In this document: in pieces, positions 17,760 to 27,173 of the stretch
Layout: every line of letters starts with the position of its first letter
Position numbering within the stretch: the stretch's first letter is position 1
From: Flavobacteriales bacterium
GTDB taxonomy: Bacteria; Bacteroidota; Bacteroidia; Flavobacteriales; TMED113
Assembly (NCBI GenBank): GCA_002701365.1
Contig: NZUK01000014.1
Span: forward strand, 1-36,415
Length of the DNA: 36,415 bases
Reading direction: 5' to 3'
Program-made: the position numbers and the translations under genes
Notes under the pieces: model-generated
What the model saw: the letters and a program-made list of their open reading frames with translations, nothing else
What the model was told of the DNA's origin: nothing
The model's database searches: none

Positions 17760-18478
17760 TGAAGCTAATAGCTAAAAATTTAAATAAGAAATACGGAGAA
17801 AGGTATGTTGTAAATAATGTTTCTCTTGAACTTAAAAAAGGCGAAATAGTTGGACTTCTAGGTCCTAATGGAGCTGGTAAAACTACCACATTTTATATGT
17901 TGGTTGGTCTTATTCGTTCCTTTTCAGGAGATGTTATGATTGATAATAATAATATTTCTTCCGATCCTATGCACATCAGAGCTCGAAAGGGCTTAGGTTA
18001 TCTTCCTCAGCAACCATCTGTTTTTACCAAAATGTCAGTGGAAGATAATATTTTAACAGTTCTAGAGACTTTAATTTTAGATAAAGAACAAAAAAATAAA
18101 GAATTAGAAAAGATACTACAAGATTTTGGTTTGGAAAAAATTAGATTAACTCGAGCTGACCTATTGTCTGGTGGTGAACGAAGAAGGGTTGAGATTGCAA
18201 GATCTATTTCAATGAAGCCACAATTTATTCTATTGGATGAGCCTTTTGCTGGTGTAGATCCAATAGCAATTCAAGATATTCAAAACATGGTTTGTAAATT
18301 AAAAGAAAGAGGTATTGGAGTTCTAATTACGGATCATAATGTTCGAGAAACATTATCTATTACTGATAGAGCATATTTATTATATGATGGTAAAATTTTA
18401 AAGTATGGAAGGACTAGTGAGCTAGTTGAAGATAAGGAAGTGAGAAAGTTATATTTGGGAGATAATTTTAAATTTTAG
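17759..18478 (+). CDS. lptB: LPS export ABC transporter ATP-binding protein LptB
   Basis: A 239-residue ABC ATPase with Walker A GPNGAGKTT, signature LSGGERRRVEIARSI and Walker B FILLDEPFAGVDP, the extended form typical of LptB, which drives the LptFG permease to extract LPS from the inner membrane. lptF/lptG/lptA/lptC are not in the window. The ATG overlaps the tatC stop by one base. The stop codon overlaps purS, convergent, by 4 bases. Confidence 0.95.
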   Translation: MKLIAKNLNKKYGERYVVNNVSLELKKGEIVGLLGPNGAGKTTTFYMLVGLIRSFSGDVMIDNNNISSDPMHIRARKGLGYLPQQPSVFTKMSVEDNILTVLETLILDKEQKNKELEKILQDFGLEKIRLTRADLLSGGERRRVEIARSISMKPQFILLDEPFAGVDPIAIQDIQNMVCKLKERGIGVLITDHNVRETLSITDRAYLLYDGKILKYGRTSELVEDKEVRKLYLGDNFKF

Positions 18479-18723
18479 TCTAGTATTTTATATTCATATT
18501 TTTCAGTAATTTGATTTACTAGTAATTTTTGACATATCTCTTCTATTGTTTTTTTTGCTTCTTCGATGTTTTCACTTTCAACATTTAATGTGATGTGTTT
18601 TCCTATTCTTACATTAGTAATATTAGTTAATCCCACTTGATTTGTGTTTTTTTCAACAGTTTTCCCCTGAGGATCTAATAATGCATCTTGTGGCATAATA
18701 TTTACTTGGACAGAGTATATCAT
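18475..18723 (-). CDS. purS: Phosphoribosylformylglycinamidine synthase subunit PurS
   Basis: An 82-residue protein whose length and features match PurS: an IYSVQVNIMPQDALLDPQGK start, NVRIGKHITLNVE in the middle, and CQKLLVNQITEKYEY at the end. PurS bridges PurL and PurQ in the fourth step of purine synthesis, so this organism probably uses the three-subunit enzyme rather than the large single-chain PurL. It sits 19 bases downstream of pssA, likely on the same transcript, and its stop overlaps lptB by 4 bases. Confidence 0.93.
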   Translation of the reverse strand: MIYSVQVNIMPQDALLDPQGKTVEKNTNQVGLTNITNVRIGKHITLNVESENIEEAKKTIEEICQKLLVNQITEKYEYKILD

Positions 18724-18742
18724 ATTTAATTTATTAAAATTA

Positions 18743-19417
18743 TTAATTTATGGTTCTCAGTCTATTTAGAATAATATAAAGAATAATTATTGCTAAAATA
18801 CCTGTGAAGTTAAATATAAATAATATCAGCATAGAAATAAAAATAAACATCATTTTTCTTTTATCATATTTAAGTGAATCTATTCGGATTGAGAAGGTAG
18901 GCAATTTGCTAATAAGTAAAATAGATATGATAATTATAGAAATTGTAATTGTATATGGATTTATGATTATTTGGTGAAACACATCATTTTTTTCGGATAA
19001 ATTAATTAATGGTATTGCACTGAAGAAGAGTGCACTAACTGGAGTAGTTAATCCAATAAAATTTTTTTTATATTTTGAAGTATTATAATGTGCTAATCTA
19101 ATTGCAGAAAATATCGGTATGATAAAAGCCAGGTAACATATAATACTATAATTCAGTTCATAATTCATAAAATTATACATTAAGAATCCTGGAGCTATTC
19201 CAAATGCAATAAAATCGCTAAAACTATCAAGCTCTTTTCCAAAGTTACTAGTTGTGTTTAATCTTCTAGCAATTGCACCATCGATGCCGTCTAAAAAAAA
19301 GCATATTAAAATAAAATATGCTGCAATTGAAAATTGTAAATTAAAACTTTGAATGATCGATATTATTGCAGTCAACATACTTGTTAATGTTACAATATGT
19401 GCAATATTTTGGTTCAT
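18743..19417 (-). CDS. pssA: CDP-diacylglycerol--serine O-phosphatidyltransferase
   Basis: A 224-residue membrane protein of the CDP-alcohol phosphatidyltransferase family. The signature DGIDGAIARRL, continuing with FGKELDSFSDF, gives the D-x2-DG-x2-AR-x8-G-x3-D-x3-D active site. About six to seven hydrophobic segments and the subfamily features FGIAPG and FIPIFSAIRLA support phosphatidylserine synthase rather than PgsA. It makes phosphatidylserine, the precursor of phosphatidylethanolamine, at the inner membrane. It is divergent from lnt with 50 bases between, and upstream of purS in one likely transcript. Confidence 0.92.
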   Translation of the reverse strand: MNQNIAHIVTLTSMLTAIISIIQSFNLQFSIAAYFILICFFLDGIDGAIARRLNTTSNFGKELDSFSDFIAFGIAPGFLMYNFMNYELNYSIICYLAFIIPIFSAIRLAHYNTSKYKKNFIGLTTPVSALFFSAIPLINLSEKNDVFHQIIINPYTITISIIIISILLISKLPTFSIRIDSLKYDKRKMMFIFISMLILFIFNFTGILAIIILYIILNRLRTIN

Positions 19418-19467
19418 TTCTTAATTCTATTATATTCAGAATATATAATTATTTTATATTTATTCAT

Positions 19468-21048
19468 ATGTTAAAAAAAATTATTTTATCAATTTCATCA
19501 GGGCTACTGTTTTTTTTGAGTTGGCCTCCATTTTCTGTTCTAACTTTTTTGATTTTTTTTGCATTTGTTCCAATATATATTTTAGAGTTTTCTGAAAGAA
19601 GCAAGAAATTAAGTTTTAAAAACTTTTACATCTACGTCTATTTAGCTTTTTTTATTTTTAATTTGTGTACTACATTTTGGGTTAAAAATGCACATTTTGG
19701 TGGTGCTGTTTTTGCAATTCTTTGTAATTCTTTTTTTATGACACTAGTATTTTATTTTTATGTAAAAATAAAATATGCCTTTCAATGGAATTCATCTTAT
19801 TGGATATTACCAATTTTTTGGATCGGTTTTGAGTACTTACATTTGAATTGGGATTTAAGTTGGCCATGGTTAACTATTGGTAATGTGTTTGCATCTCATC
19901 CAAATTGGGTTCAATGGTATTCTTGGACCGGGGTGCTAGGTGGAACGCTTTGGGTTTTAATAATTAATTGGTTGATTTTTCAATTTTTTCAATTTCCAAG
20001 CATTAGAAAAAAATATAGTTTATACTTATGCGCTTCATTGTTGTTGCCATTGTTGTTGTCTTACACTTTGTATAATCATAATAGTGAATTGGTTTTTGAT
20101 AAAAGCTTAAAAGTTCTTATTGTGCAACCTAATATAGATCCATATTCAGAGAAATTTTCTTTACTTCAAGAGACGCAAACAGATTTATTAATTGATCTAG
20201 TTTACCCTAGAATTGATGCATCATTAGATGTTATAGTTTTACCAGAGACTTTTTTAATATCTCCCATTTGGCACGATGAAATGAATGATAATCGTAGTAT
20301 AAATAAATTTAAATCTATTTTAAGACAGTATCCCAATTTGAGCATTGTTGTTGGTGGAGTGACTTTAGAGTTGTCAGATAAAGAACCAAGAGCCAAACCT
20401 TTGTCACAGGGATCTAATCAGTGGTATAAGGTGTATAATTCAGCGTTAAGTGTTAGTAATACAGAACTAAAAATATATCATAAGTCTAAATTAGTTCCTG
20501 GTGCTGAGCAAATGCCGTTTCAAGAATTTTTATATCCCATTCTTAATGATCAAGTTTTACAAATTGGCAATTCTACAGCTCTAGGAAACTTTGCTAAACA
20601 AGATTCTATTTCATTATTTTCTACATTTGAAAATAATTATCTTGCTCCTATTATTTGCTATGAATCTATTTACGGAGATTATGTGCGTCAATTTATTAAT
20701 AAAGGAGCAGAATTAATTTGTGTAATAACTAATGATGGGTGGTGGAAGAAAACAAGTGGGTATCTGCAACACCATGCATATGCAAGATTACGCGCAATTG
20801 AAACAAGAAGGTACGTGGCAAGATCGGCAAATACCGGAATTTCTTCTGTAATTAATCATGTCGGAGAAGTTAAGAAAAAAATTGACTGGGACATGAAAGA
20901 TGTTCTTGAATACACAATTCCTCTATTTAATCACAAAACTTTTTATGTTAATTATGGAGATTTTATAGGTCGGTTGTGTTCGGTGTTATCTATATTTCTA
21001 TTGTTATATTTCTTTGTTTTTAATAAACTTAAAATTAAATCGAAATAA
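19468..21048 (+). CDS. lnt: Apolipoprotein N-acyltransferase
   Basis: A 526-residue protein with several N-terminal transmembrane helices and a nitrilase-fold periplasmic domain. The catalytic triad is visible as Glu260 (VLPETF), Lys339 (YHKSKLVPGAE) and Cys397 (IICYESIYGD). It adds the third acyl chain to the N-terminal Cys of lipoproteins. The start is ATG 19468 (MLKKIILSISSG), which leads straight into the first helix; the open frame extends upstream into pssA but without family support. Followed by lpdA after 44 bases. Confidence 0.95.
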   Translation: MLKKIILSISSGLLFFLSWPPFSVLTFLIFFAFVPIYILEFSERSKKLSFKNFYIYVYLAFFIFNLCTTFWVKNAHFGGAVFAILCNSFFMTLVFYFYVKIKYAFQWNSSYWILPIFWIGFEYLHLNWDLSWPWLTIGNVFASHPNWVQWYSWTGVLGGTLWVLIINWLIFQFFQFPSIRKKYSLYLCASLLLPLLLSYTLYNHNSELVFDKSLKVLIVQPNIDPYSEKFSLLQETQTDLLIDLVYPRIDASLDVIVLPETFLISPIWHDEMNDNRSINKFKSILRQYPNLSIVVGGVTLELSDKEPRAKPLSQGSNQWYKVYNSALSVSNTELKIYHKSKLVPGAEQMPFQEFLYPILNDQVLQIGNSTALGNFAKQDSISLFSTFENNYLAPIICYESIYGDYVRQFINKGAELICVITNDGWWKKTSGYLQHHAYARLRAIETRRYVARSANTGISSVINHVGEVKKKIDWDMKDVLEYTIPLFNHKTFYVNYGDFIGRLCSVLSIFLLLYFFVFNKLKIKSK

Positions 21049-21062
21049 ATGATTATATCTAT

Positions 21063-21070
21063 TATTTTTG
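21063..21070 (+). promoter_or_regulatory. Candidate -7 element TATTTTTG for lpdA
   Basis: An exact TAnnTTTG match 22 bases before the lpdA ATG and outside the lnt coding region. It suggests lpdA can be transcribed separately from lnt with a very short leader. No convincing -33 TTTG is seen. Confidence 0.45.
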
Positions 21071-21092
21071 TATTTGATAAATTTAAATTATT

Positions 21093-22496
21093 ATGAATTC
21101 ATTTGATATAGTCGTTATTGGTTCAGGTCCTGGTGGATATGTTGCAGCAATAAGATGTGCTCAATTAGGTATGAAAACCGCAATTATAGAAAAATACCCT
21201 CAATTAGGGGGTACGTGTTTAAATGTTGGATGTATTCCATCTAAAGCATTGTTAGAATCATCGGAATTATTTTTTAAATCAAATCATGAATTTGATGCTC
21301 ATGGTATTAATGTCAATTCTGTTAAAATTGACCTTTCTAAAACAATGAAAAGAAAGGATAAAATAATGTCTGAAATGCATATGGGTTTAGAGTATTTAAT
21401 GAAAAAAAATAAAATATCTGTATTTGAAGGGACAGGTTCTTTTGTTGACTCAACAACAGTTTCTATAACAAATGATAATAAAACACAAAAGATCAATGCA
21501 AAAAAAATTATTATTGCAACTGGCTCAAAACCATTTTCGTTGCCACATTTTAATTTAGATAAGAATAGAATAATTACATCTACTGAAGCACTTTCTTTAA
21601 AAGAAGTACCAAAAGATCTCATTATTATTGGTGCAGGTGTTATTGGTCTTGAACTAGGATCGGTATATGCTAGAATGGGGTCTCAAGTTTCTGTGATTGA
21701 TGTGGGATCCAGTATTCTTTCTTCAATGGATCTGAGTCTAGGTAAGGAATTAAAAAAAGTACTTGCTAGAGATTTAGGGTTTAAATTTTATATGTCTCAC
21801 CAAGTTGAAAAAGTTACGGATAATAAGACATCTGTAAACTTATTAGTAAAATCACCTACTGATGAATTGTTGAAGTTAAAGGCTGATTATTGCTTAGTTG
21901 CTATAGGAAGACAGCCATACACTAAGGGTTTGAATTTAGAAAAAGCAGGCGTTAATTTATCTAAAAAAGGTCAAATCAGTGTTAATAGTTTCTTGCAGAC
22001 TTCAAATCCTAATGTATATGCAATTGGTGATGTTGTAGAGGGTGTCATGTTAGCTCATAAAGCTGAAGAGGAGGGTGTGTATGTTGCTGAAGTTATTGCA
22101 GGCCAAAAACCCGAGATTAATCATCAGTTAATTCCTAATGTTGTGTATACATGGCCTGAAGTTGCATCTGTTGGAAAAACAGAAGAAGAACTTAAGACTT
22201 TAGGTCGAGAAATTAAAATGGGAACATTCCCTTTTAAAGCCAATGGACGTGCCAAAATATCTATGGATGAAGATGGTTTTATTAAAATTATATGTGATAA
22301 AAACACTGATGAGATACTAGGTGTGCACATGATTGGTCCTCGTTGTGCAGACTTAATTTCTGAAGCTGTTGTGGCTATGGAGTATAAAGCATCTGCTGAA
22401 GATATTGCAAGAATATGTCACGCACATCCTACATTTAGTGAAGCGATGAAAGAAGCTGCATTAGCAGCAACCGAAAACAGAGCCTTACATATTTAA
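21093..22496 (+). CDS. lpdA: Dihydrolipoyl dehydrogenase (E3)
   Basis: A 467-residue FAD/NAD enzyme. The N-terminal FAD motif is GSGPGGYVAA, the redox-active disulphide Cys42/Cys47 lies in GGTCLNVGCIPSK, an NAD motif is GAGVIGLELGSVYARMG, and the C-terminal HAHPTFSEAMKEAA carries the catalytic His-Glu pair. It re-oxidises dihydrolipoamide in the pyruvate and 2-oxoglutarate dehydrogenases and in the glycine cleavage system, whose P-protein is encoded at 5503-8373. Downstream genes pabB, tilS, dsbD follow on the same strand. Confidence 0.96.
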   Translation: MNSFDIVVIGSGPGGYVAAIRCAQLGMKTAIIEKYPQLGGTCLNVGCIPSKALLESSELFFKSNHEFDAHGINVNSVKIDLSKTMKRKDKIMSEMHMGLEYLMKKNKISVFEGTGSFVDSTTVSITNDNKTQKINAKKIIIATGSKPFSLPHFNLDKNRIITSTEALSLKEVPKDLIIIGAGVIGLELGSVYARMGSQVSVIDVGSSILSSMDLSLGKELKKVLARDLGFKFYMSHQVEKVTDNKTSVNLLVKSPTDELLKLKADYCLVAIGRQPYTKGLNLEKAGVNLSKKGQISVNSFLQTSNPNVYAIGDVVEGVMLAHKAEEEGVYVAEVIAGQKPEINHQLIPNVVYTWPEVASVGKTEEELKTLGREIKMGTFPFKANGRAKISMDEDGFIKIICDKNTDEILGVHMIGPRCADLISEAVVAMEYKASAEDIARICHAHPTFSEAMKEAALAATENRALHI

Positions 22497-22526
22497 TTGG
22501 TCTAGCAATAATATTAATCTAGTTCG

Positions 22527-23816
22527 TTGACTCAAAAGATTATTAAATATAAGATCACAGATCCTGCATTGTTTAAACTTCAAGTTATTGAATATGTTAG
22601 AAGATTTGATACATTTTGTTTTTTAGACAGCAATGATTGTAAAAAGAAAGATAATTCATTTGATTATTTAATAGCTTTTTCTAAAATCAATGAAACCAAT
22701 AATAGTAATGATCCAATTCATGAATTAGATCATTTTTTAAATGCTAACAAAAATTGGGCTTTTGGATATCTTTCGTATGATTTAAAAAATTATATTGAAA
22801 ATCTTGATTCACAAAATTATGATAATCACGCTTTTCCAGTGATTCATTTTTTTATTCCCCAAATTATATTAAAAATTAAAGAATTTGAATTAAGTATTAT
22901 TACTTCTTTGTCTGATTCAAAAAGTTTTTTTGACGAGTTGCTGACAGAAATACAAAGTCATAAATTAAAAATTAAAAATACTTTTAAAGTAAACTTAAAA
23001 TCTAGGGTTGATAAGGCTACTTACATAAAAAATATTCATAAAATAAAAAGGCATTTAAAAAGAGGAGATATCTATGAGATGAATTATTGTCAAGAATTTT
23101 ATGCAGACAGTATTCTTATTGATCCATTTTCACTATTTTTTAATTTAAACTGTCTTTCAAAAGCTCCATTTTCTTCATTTTATAGAGTCAAAAATAATTA
23201 TATTTTGTGTGCAAGCCCCGAGCGGTTTTTAAAAAGAACAGGGAATACTATTATTTCTCAGCCGATTAAAGGAACCATTAAAAGAGAACAAGATCATCTT
23301 GTTGATGAAGAGAATAAAAATAAGCTATTAAATAGCTCTAAAGATATCGCTGAAAATGTTATGATTGTAGATTTAGTAAGAAATGATTTGTCTCGTTTTG
23401 CACAAAAAAATACAGTTATTGTTAATGAATTATCAAAATTATATACATATAAAGATGTTCATCATCTTATTTCTACTATTTCTTGTAAAATTCCTCAAAA
23501 TATGAGTGTTGTTGATATTATCAAGTCTACTTTTCCAATGGGTTCTATGACTGGTGCACCTAAAATAAGATCTATGGAATTAATTGAGCATTTTGAGAGT
23601 ACTTTGAGAGGTGCTTATTCCGGCTCAATTGGCTATATCTCTCCAGAAAAAGAATTTGATTTCAATGTTATTATTCGATCTCTTTTTTATAATCAGCAAA
23701 GTAAGTATCTTTCTTGTATGGTTGGTGGCGCTATTACATTAGATTCAGACCCAGAATCAGAGTATCAAGAATGCCTAATTAAAGCAAAATCAATCTTTAA
23801 AGTTTTAGGTCAATGA
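22527..23816 (+). CDS. pabB: Aminodeoxychorismate synthase component I
   Basis: A 429-residue chorismate-binding enzyme. The motif QPIKGTIKR contains the PIKGT lysine characteristic of PabB rather than the PIAGT of anthranilate synthase; other conserved segments are YEMNYCQEF, DLVRNDLSR, FPMGSMTGAPK and GAYSGSIGY. It makes 4-amino-4-deoxychorismate for folate. The start is a TTG at 22527: an in-frame TAA lies at 22515-22517 and the first ATG is only near residue 185, so a non-ATG start is required. No pabA is adjacent. The stop overlaps the tilS start (ATGA) by 4 bases. Confidence 0.92.
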   Translation: MTQKIIKYKITDPALFKLQVIEYVRRFDTFCFLDSNDCKKKDNSFDYLIAFSKINETNNSNDPIHELDHFLNANKNWAFGYLSYDLKNYIENLDSQNYDNHAFPVIHFFIPQIILKIKEFELSIITSLSDSKSFFDELLTEIQSHKLKIKNTFKVNLKSRVDKATYIKNIHKIKRHLKRGDIYEMNYCQEFYADSILIDPFSLFFNLNCLSKAPFSSFYRVKNNYILCASPERFLKRTGNTIISQPIKGTIKREQDHLVDEENKNKLLNSSKDIAENVMIVDLVRNDLSRFAQKNTVIVNELSKLYTYKDVHHLISTISCKIPQNMSVVDIIKSTFPMGSMTGAPKIRSMELIEHFESTLRGAYSGSIGYISPEKEFDFNVIIRSLFYNQQSKYLSCMVGGAITLDSDPESEYQECLIKAKSIFKVLGQ

Positions 23817-25120
23817 ATTCACGTTTTTTAAAGCAAATGAATAAAATAGGAGTTTCAAAAAAAACGAATATTTTACTTGCTGTAAGTGGAGGAATTGATA
23901 GTATGGTGTTATTCGATTTATTGCTAAAAAACAATTTTTCTTTTTCAGTTGCACACTGTAATTTTTCATTAAGAGATCGCGAGTCAGATGAAGATGGTTC
24001 TTTTGTTAAAAGAATCTGTGATTTAAGTAGTGTAAAGTTTTTTATAAAAAAATTTAATACTACGACATATGCTGACGACAACAATCTTTCTCCTCAGATG
24101 GCTGCTAGAAAACTGAGATACGATTGGTTTAAAATTCTTTGTGAAGATTGCAATTTTAGTTTTATTGCTACAGCGCATCATTGTAATGATTCGGTTGAAA
24201 CTTTATTAATTAATTTAATTAGAGGCACTGGGGTTTCGGGTTTGCGAGGCATTAAAGAATTAGATCAAAATATTATTAGACCATTATTATCGTTTACTAA
24301 AAATGATTTGATAAAATATACTAATGATAATAATATTCAGTATCGTGAAGACAGTAGTAACAGTAGCAATAAATATGTGCGTAATAAAGTTAGGAATCAA
24401 ATAATTCCAATTATGCAGGAAATTAATCCAGATTTAATTGATTCTATTTCAAAAACCATGTCTAAAATAGAGGATGTGGAAATTATTTATAAGCAATATG
24501 TTCATAGAAAAAAGAAAAAGTTATTAATTTTTTCTAATTCAGAATATACTGTTTGCATAGATCAACTATTAAAGGAACCAGCTCCTAAGCAACTGTTGTA
24601 TGAAATAATTTCAGATTTCGGATTTAAAGATATTGATTCAACTTTTGCGTCTTTATTCTCAACTTCTGGAAAAGAGTTTTATAATGAAGCTTTTTACATG
24701 GTAAAAGATAGAAATCAAATAATTATTACAAAGCATATTTCAAATGATAGTGATTTAGTTTTTGAAGAAACCAATACTCTTAGTATTCCATTTAATATAT
24801 CATTTAACATCATTACCAACATAGATTCTTTTAAAGATTTGCTTTTTTCAAATCAAGAAATGTATATAAATTATTCTAATTTGAAGTTTCCTTTGTTAAT
24901 TCGGCCTTGGAAGGCTGGTGATTCTTTTATCCCGTTAGGAATGAAGCAATTTAAAAAATTAAGCGATTATTTTATTGACAAAAAGTTTTCATTAGTTGCA
25001 AAAAAGAAATCCAGAGTTTTAGTCTCAGACAATCAAATAGTTTGTATAATAGGAGAAAGACTTGATGAAAGATTTAAACTTGTGCAAAATTCCAGAAAAG
25101 CATATATTGTAAAAACATAA
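23813..25120 (+). CDS. tilS: tRNA(Ile)-lysidine synthase
   Basis: A 435-residue PP-loop ATPase. The pyrophosphate loop is AVSGGIDSM (SGGIDS at residues 25-30), followed by VAHCNFSLR, ATAHHCNDSVET and RPLLSF, all typical of the TilS catalytic domain; a C-terminal TilS domain starts near residue 360 (PLLIRPWKAGDSFIPLGM). It converts the wobble C34 of tRNA-Ile(CAU) to lysidine. The start overlaps pabB by 4 bases, so the two are translationally coupled. Confidence 0.95.
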   Translation: MNSRFLKQMNKIGVSKKTNILLAVSGGIDSMVLFDLLLKNNFSFSVAHCNFSLRDRESDEDGSFVKRICDLSSVKFFIKKFNTTTYADDNNLSPQMAARKLRYDWFKILCEDCNFSFIATAHHCNDSVETLLINLIRGTGVSGLRGIKELDQNIIRPLLSFTKNDLIKYTNDNNIQYREDSSNSSNKYVRNKVRNQIIPIMQEINPDLIDSISKTMSKIEDVEIIYKQYVHRKKKKLLIFSNSEYTVCIDQLLKEPAPKQLLYEIISDFGFKDIDSTFASLFSTSGKEFYNEAFYMVKDRNQIIITKHISNDSDLVFEETNTLSIPFNISFNIITNIDSFKDLLFSNQEMYINYSNLKFPLLIRPWKAGDSFIPLGMKQFKKLSDYFIDKKFSLVAKKKSRVLVSDNQIVCIIGERLDERFKLVQNSRKAYIVKT

Positions 25121-25133
25121 AAAAATATTTTCA

Positions 25134-27161
25134 ATGAAAAATTTCATTTTTGCGTTACTATCTTTAATAACCTTTAATTTATTTGCACAAATTCAAGACC
25201 CTGTTGATTGGTCATTTTCTGTTGAGCATTTATCAGATCAAACCATGAATTTAATTATTGAGGCTGATATTGAGGAGGGATGGAATGTTTATTCTCAATA
25301 TGTAGATCCAGACGGTCCAGTGCCCACCACTTTCTCTTTTCTTCAATCAGAAGAATTTGAATTAGTTGGTAGTGTAGAAGAATCTAATAGTAAAACCAAA
25401 TATGACCCTGTTTTTCAAATGAACTTATCTTCTTTTCAAGACAAGGCTGTTTTTAAACAAAAAATAAAAATTCTTAATGGTAATGCGTCTGTTGTAAAAG
25501 GGGAGTTGGAATTTATGGTTTGTAATGCTACTATGTGTTTACCCCCTGATTATGTAGATATGTTATTCGAATTAAAAAAAAAAACTGAAAATACATCTAA
25601 AGAAAAAGGTTCTTCTTTAGTTCAATCCAAAATAAATAATAAATATATTATTCCGTCTGTTGACTTAAATAATCCTATAGGTGATTGTGGTGAAAAAAAA
25701 GGAGAAAAATCTCTTTGGGGTATATTTTTGTTAGGTATTGTGGGAGGATTCATTGCTCTTTTAACGCCGTGTGTATTTCCAATGATTCCTTTAACAGTTA
25801 GTTTTTTTACTAAGGGTTCTGAAAACAGAGCTAAAGCTATTTATAATGCTACTCTTTATGGTGTGTTCATTTTTGCAACCTATACTCTTTTAAGTCTTCC
25901 ATTCCATTTAATGCCTAATATAAACCCTGAAGTCTTAAATCAGATTTCAACAAATCCATGGCTTAATATTAGTTTTTTTGTCATTTTTCTAGTTTTTGCA
26001 ATTTCTTTTTTTGGATACTTTGAAATAACTCTACCAAGTAGTTGGAGTAATAGAGCAGGTTCTGGAAAGGATTTGGGCGGTGTACTTGGTATCTTTTTTA
26101 TGGCACTAACACTAGCTATAGTATCTTTTTCTTGTACCGGACCTATTTTAGGATCCTTACTTGCAGGAACTTTATCTTCTGCTACTGCAGATACGGTTTC
26201 TATTTTAGGTTTTAATACTGCTCTTGTTTCGCTAAAGTTAAGCTTGGCTATGGCAGGTTTTGGAATTGCTTTAGGATTACCTTTTGCATTATTTGCAGCT
26301 TTCCCCTCGTGGTTGCAATCTTTGCCTAAATCAGGTGGATGGTTGAATAATGTTAAAGTAGTTCTCGGGTTTTTAGAAATCGCCTTAGCTATTAAGTTTT
26401 TATCAAATGCTGATTTAGTTGAACAGTGGGGTGTGATCAAAAGAGAAACATTCTTTGTGTTATGGTGTCTAACTTTTTCTGGATTAGCCTTGTATTTACT
26501 TGGATATATTAAATTCCCACATGATAATCCAAATGCTAAATTGGGTAAGATTAGATTGGCATTTGGCGCGGCAGTAGTAGGTTTTGTAATTTATCTTTTG
26601 CCTGGATTATTTGGGCAGGATTGGTGGAGTCATAAATTACTTAGTGGATTTCCTCCGCCAAAGTATTACTCATATATAAATCATGAACATCAGATTCAAA
26701 ATATTTTTCATGACTATGATGATGGTATAGCTTATGCTAAGAAATTTAACAAACCTGTTATGATTGATTTTACCGGATGGGCATGTGTAAATTGCCGAAA
26801 AATAGAAGATGATGTATGGGTGGAAAATAGAGTAAAAAAGCTATTAAATGAAGATTATGTTGTTATCTCACTATATGTTGATGAGAAAATATTATTACCC
26901 GAAGATGATCAAGAAATAGTTGAAATCATGACTAGAGATGGTAATATTAAGAAGAAGAAAATAAGACGTATTGGTGATAAGTGGAGTACTCTTCAGAGTC
27001 TAACTTTTGCAAATAATACTCAGCCTTTACATGTTTTAATGACTCCGGATGAGAGACTTCTTGGTAACCCTGTTGGTTATAGTTATGCAAGAAGTGCTAA
27101 TAATTATGTTGAGTATTTAGAGTGTGGATTGAACTCATTTGCATCAATTAATAATAATTAA
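25134..27161 (+). CDS. dsbD: Thiol:disulfide interchange protein DsbD
   Basis: A 675-residue inner-membrane protein with all three DsbD modules. A signal peptide (residues 1-18, ending FAQ) precedes an N-terminal periplasmic domain with Cys130 and Cys135 (VCNATMCLPP). The polytopic core begins near residue 195, with paired redox cysteines in LLTPCVFPMIP and FSCTGPILGS. The C-terminal thioredoxin-like domain has C551-V-N-C554. It passes electrons from cytoplasmic thioredoxin to periplasmic substrates. It starts 13 bases after tilS and is followed by a small gene after 12 bases. Confidence 0.94.
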   Translation: MKNFIFALLSLITFNLFAQIQDPVDWSFSVEHLSDQTMNLIIEADIEEGWNVYSQYVDPDGPVPTTFSFLQSEEFELVGSVEESNSKTKYDPVFQMNLSSFQDKAVFKQKIKILNGNASVVKGELEFMVCNATMCLPPDYVDMLFELKKKTENTSKEKGSSLVQSKINNKYIIPSVDLNNPIGDCGEKKGEKSLWGIFLLGIVGGFIALLTPCVFPMIPLTVSFFTKGSENRAKAIYNATLYGVFIFATYTLLSLPFHLMPNINPEVLNQISTNPWLNISFFVIFLVFAISFFGYFEITLPSSWSNRAGSGKDLGGVLGIFFMALTLAIVSFSCTGPILGSLLAGTLSSATADTVSILGFNTALVSLKLSLAMAGFGIALGLPFALFAAFPSWLQSLPKSGGWLNNVKVVLGFLEIALAIKFLSNADLVEQWGVIKRETFFVLWCLTFSGLALYLLGYIKFPHDNPNAKLGKIRLAFGAAVVGFVIYLLPGLFGQDWWSHKLLSGFPPPKYYSYINHEHQIQNIFHDYDDGIAYAKKFNKPVMIDFTGWACVNCRKIEDDVWVENRVKKLLNEDYVVISLYVDEKILLPEDDQEIVEIMTRDGNIKKKKIRRIGDKWSTLQSLTFANNTQPLHVLMTPDERLLGNPVGYSYARSANNYVEYLECGLNSFASINNN

Positions 27162-27173
27162 ATAATTCAGCTT

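Noticed and set aside
19366-19467. Extended start for lnt overlapping pssA
   Set aside because: It would overlap the divergent pssA coding region and adds no conserved sequence; ATG 19468 gives the typical Lnt N-terminus.
25940-26440. 166-residue open frame on the minus strand opposite dsbD
   Set aside because: It lies fully within a confident DsbD gene, has low-complexity Pro/Lys/Ala composition typical of the reverse of a membrane-helix coding stretch, and shows no motif or start context.
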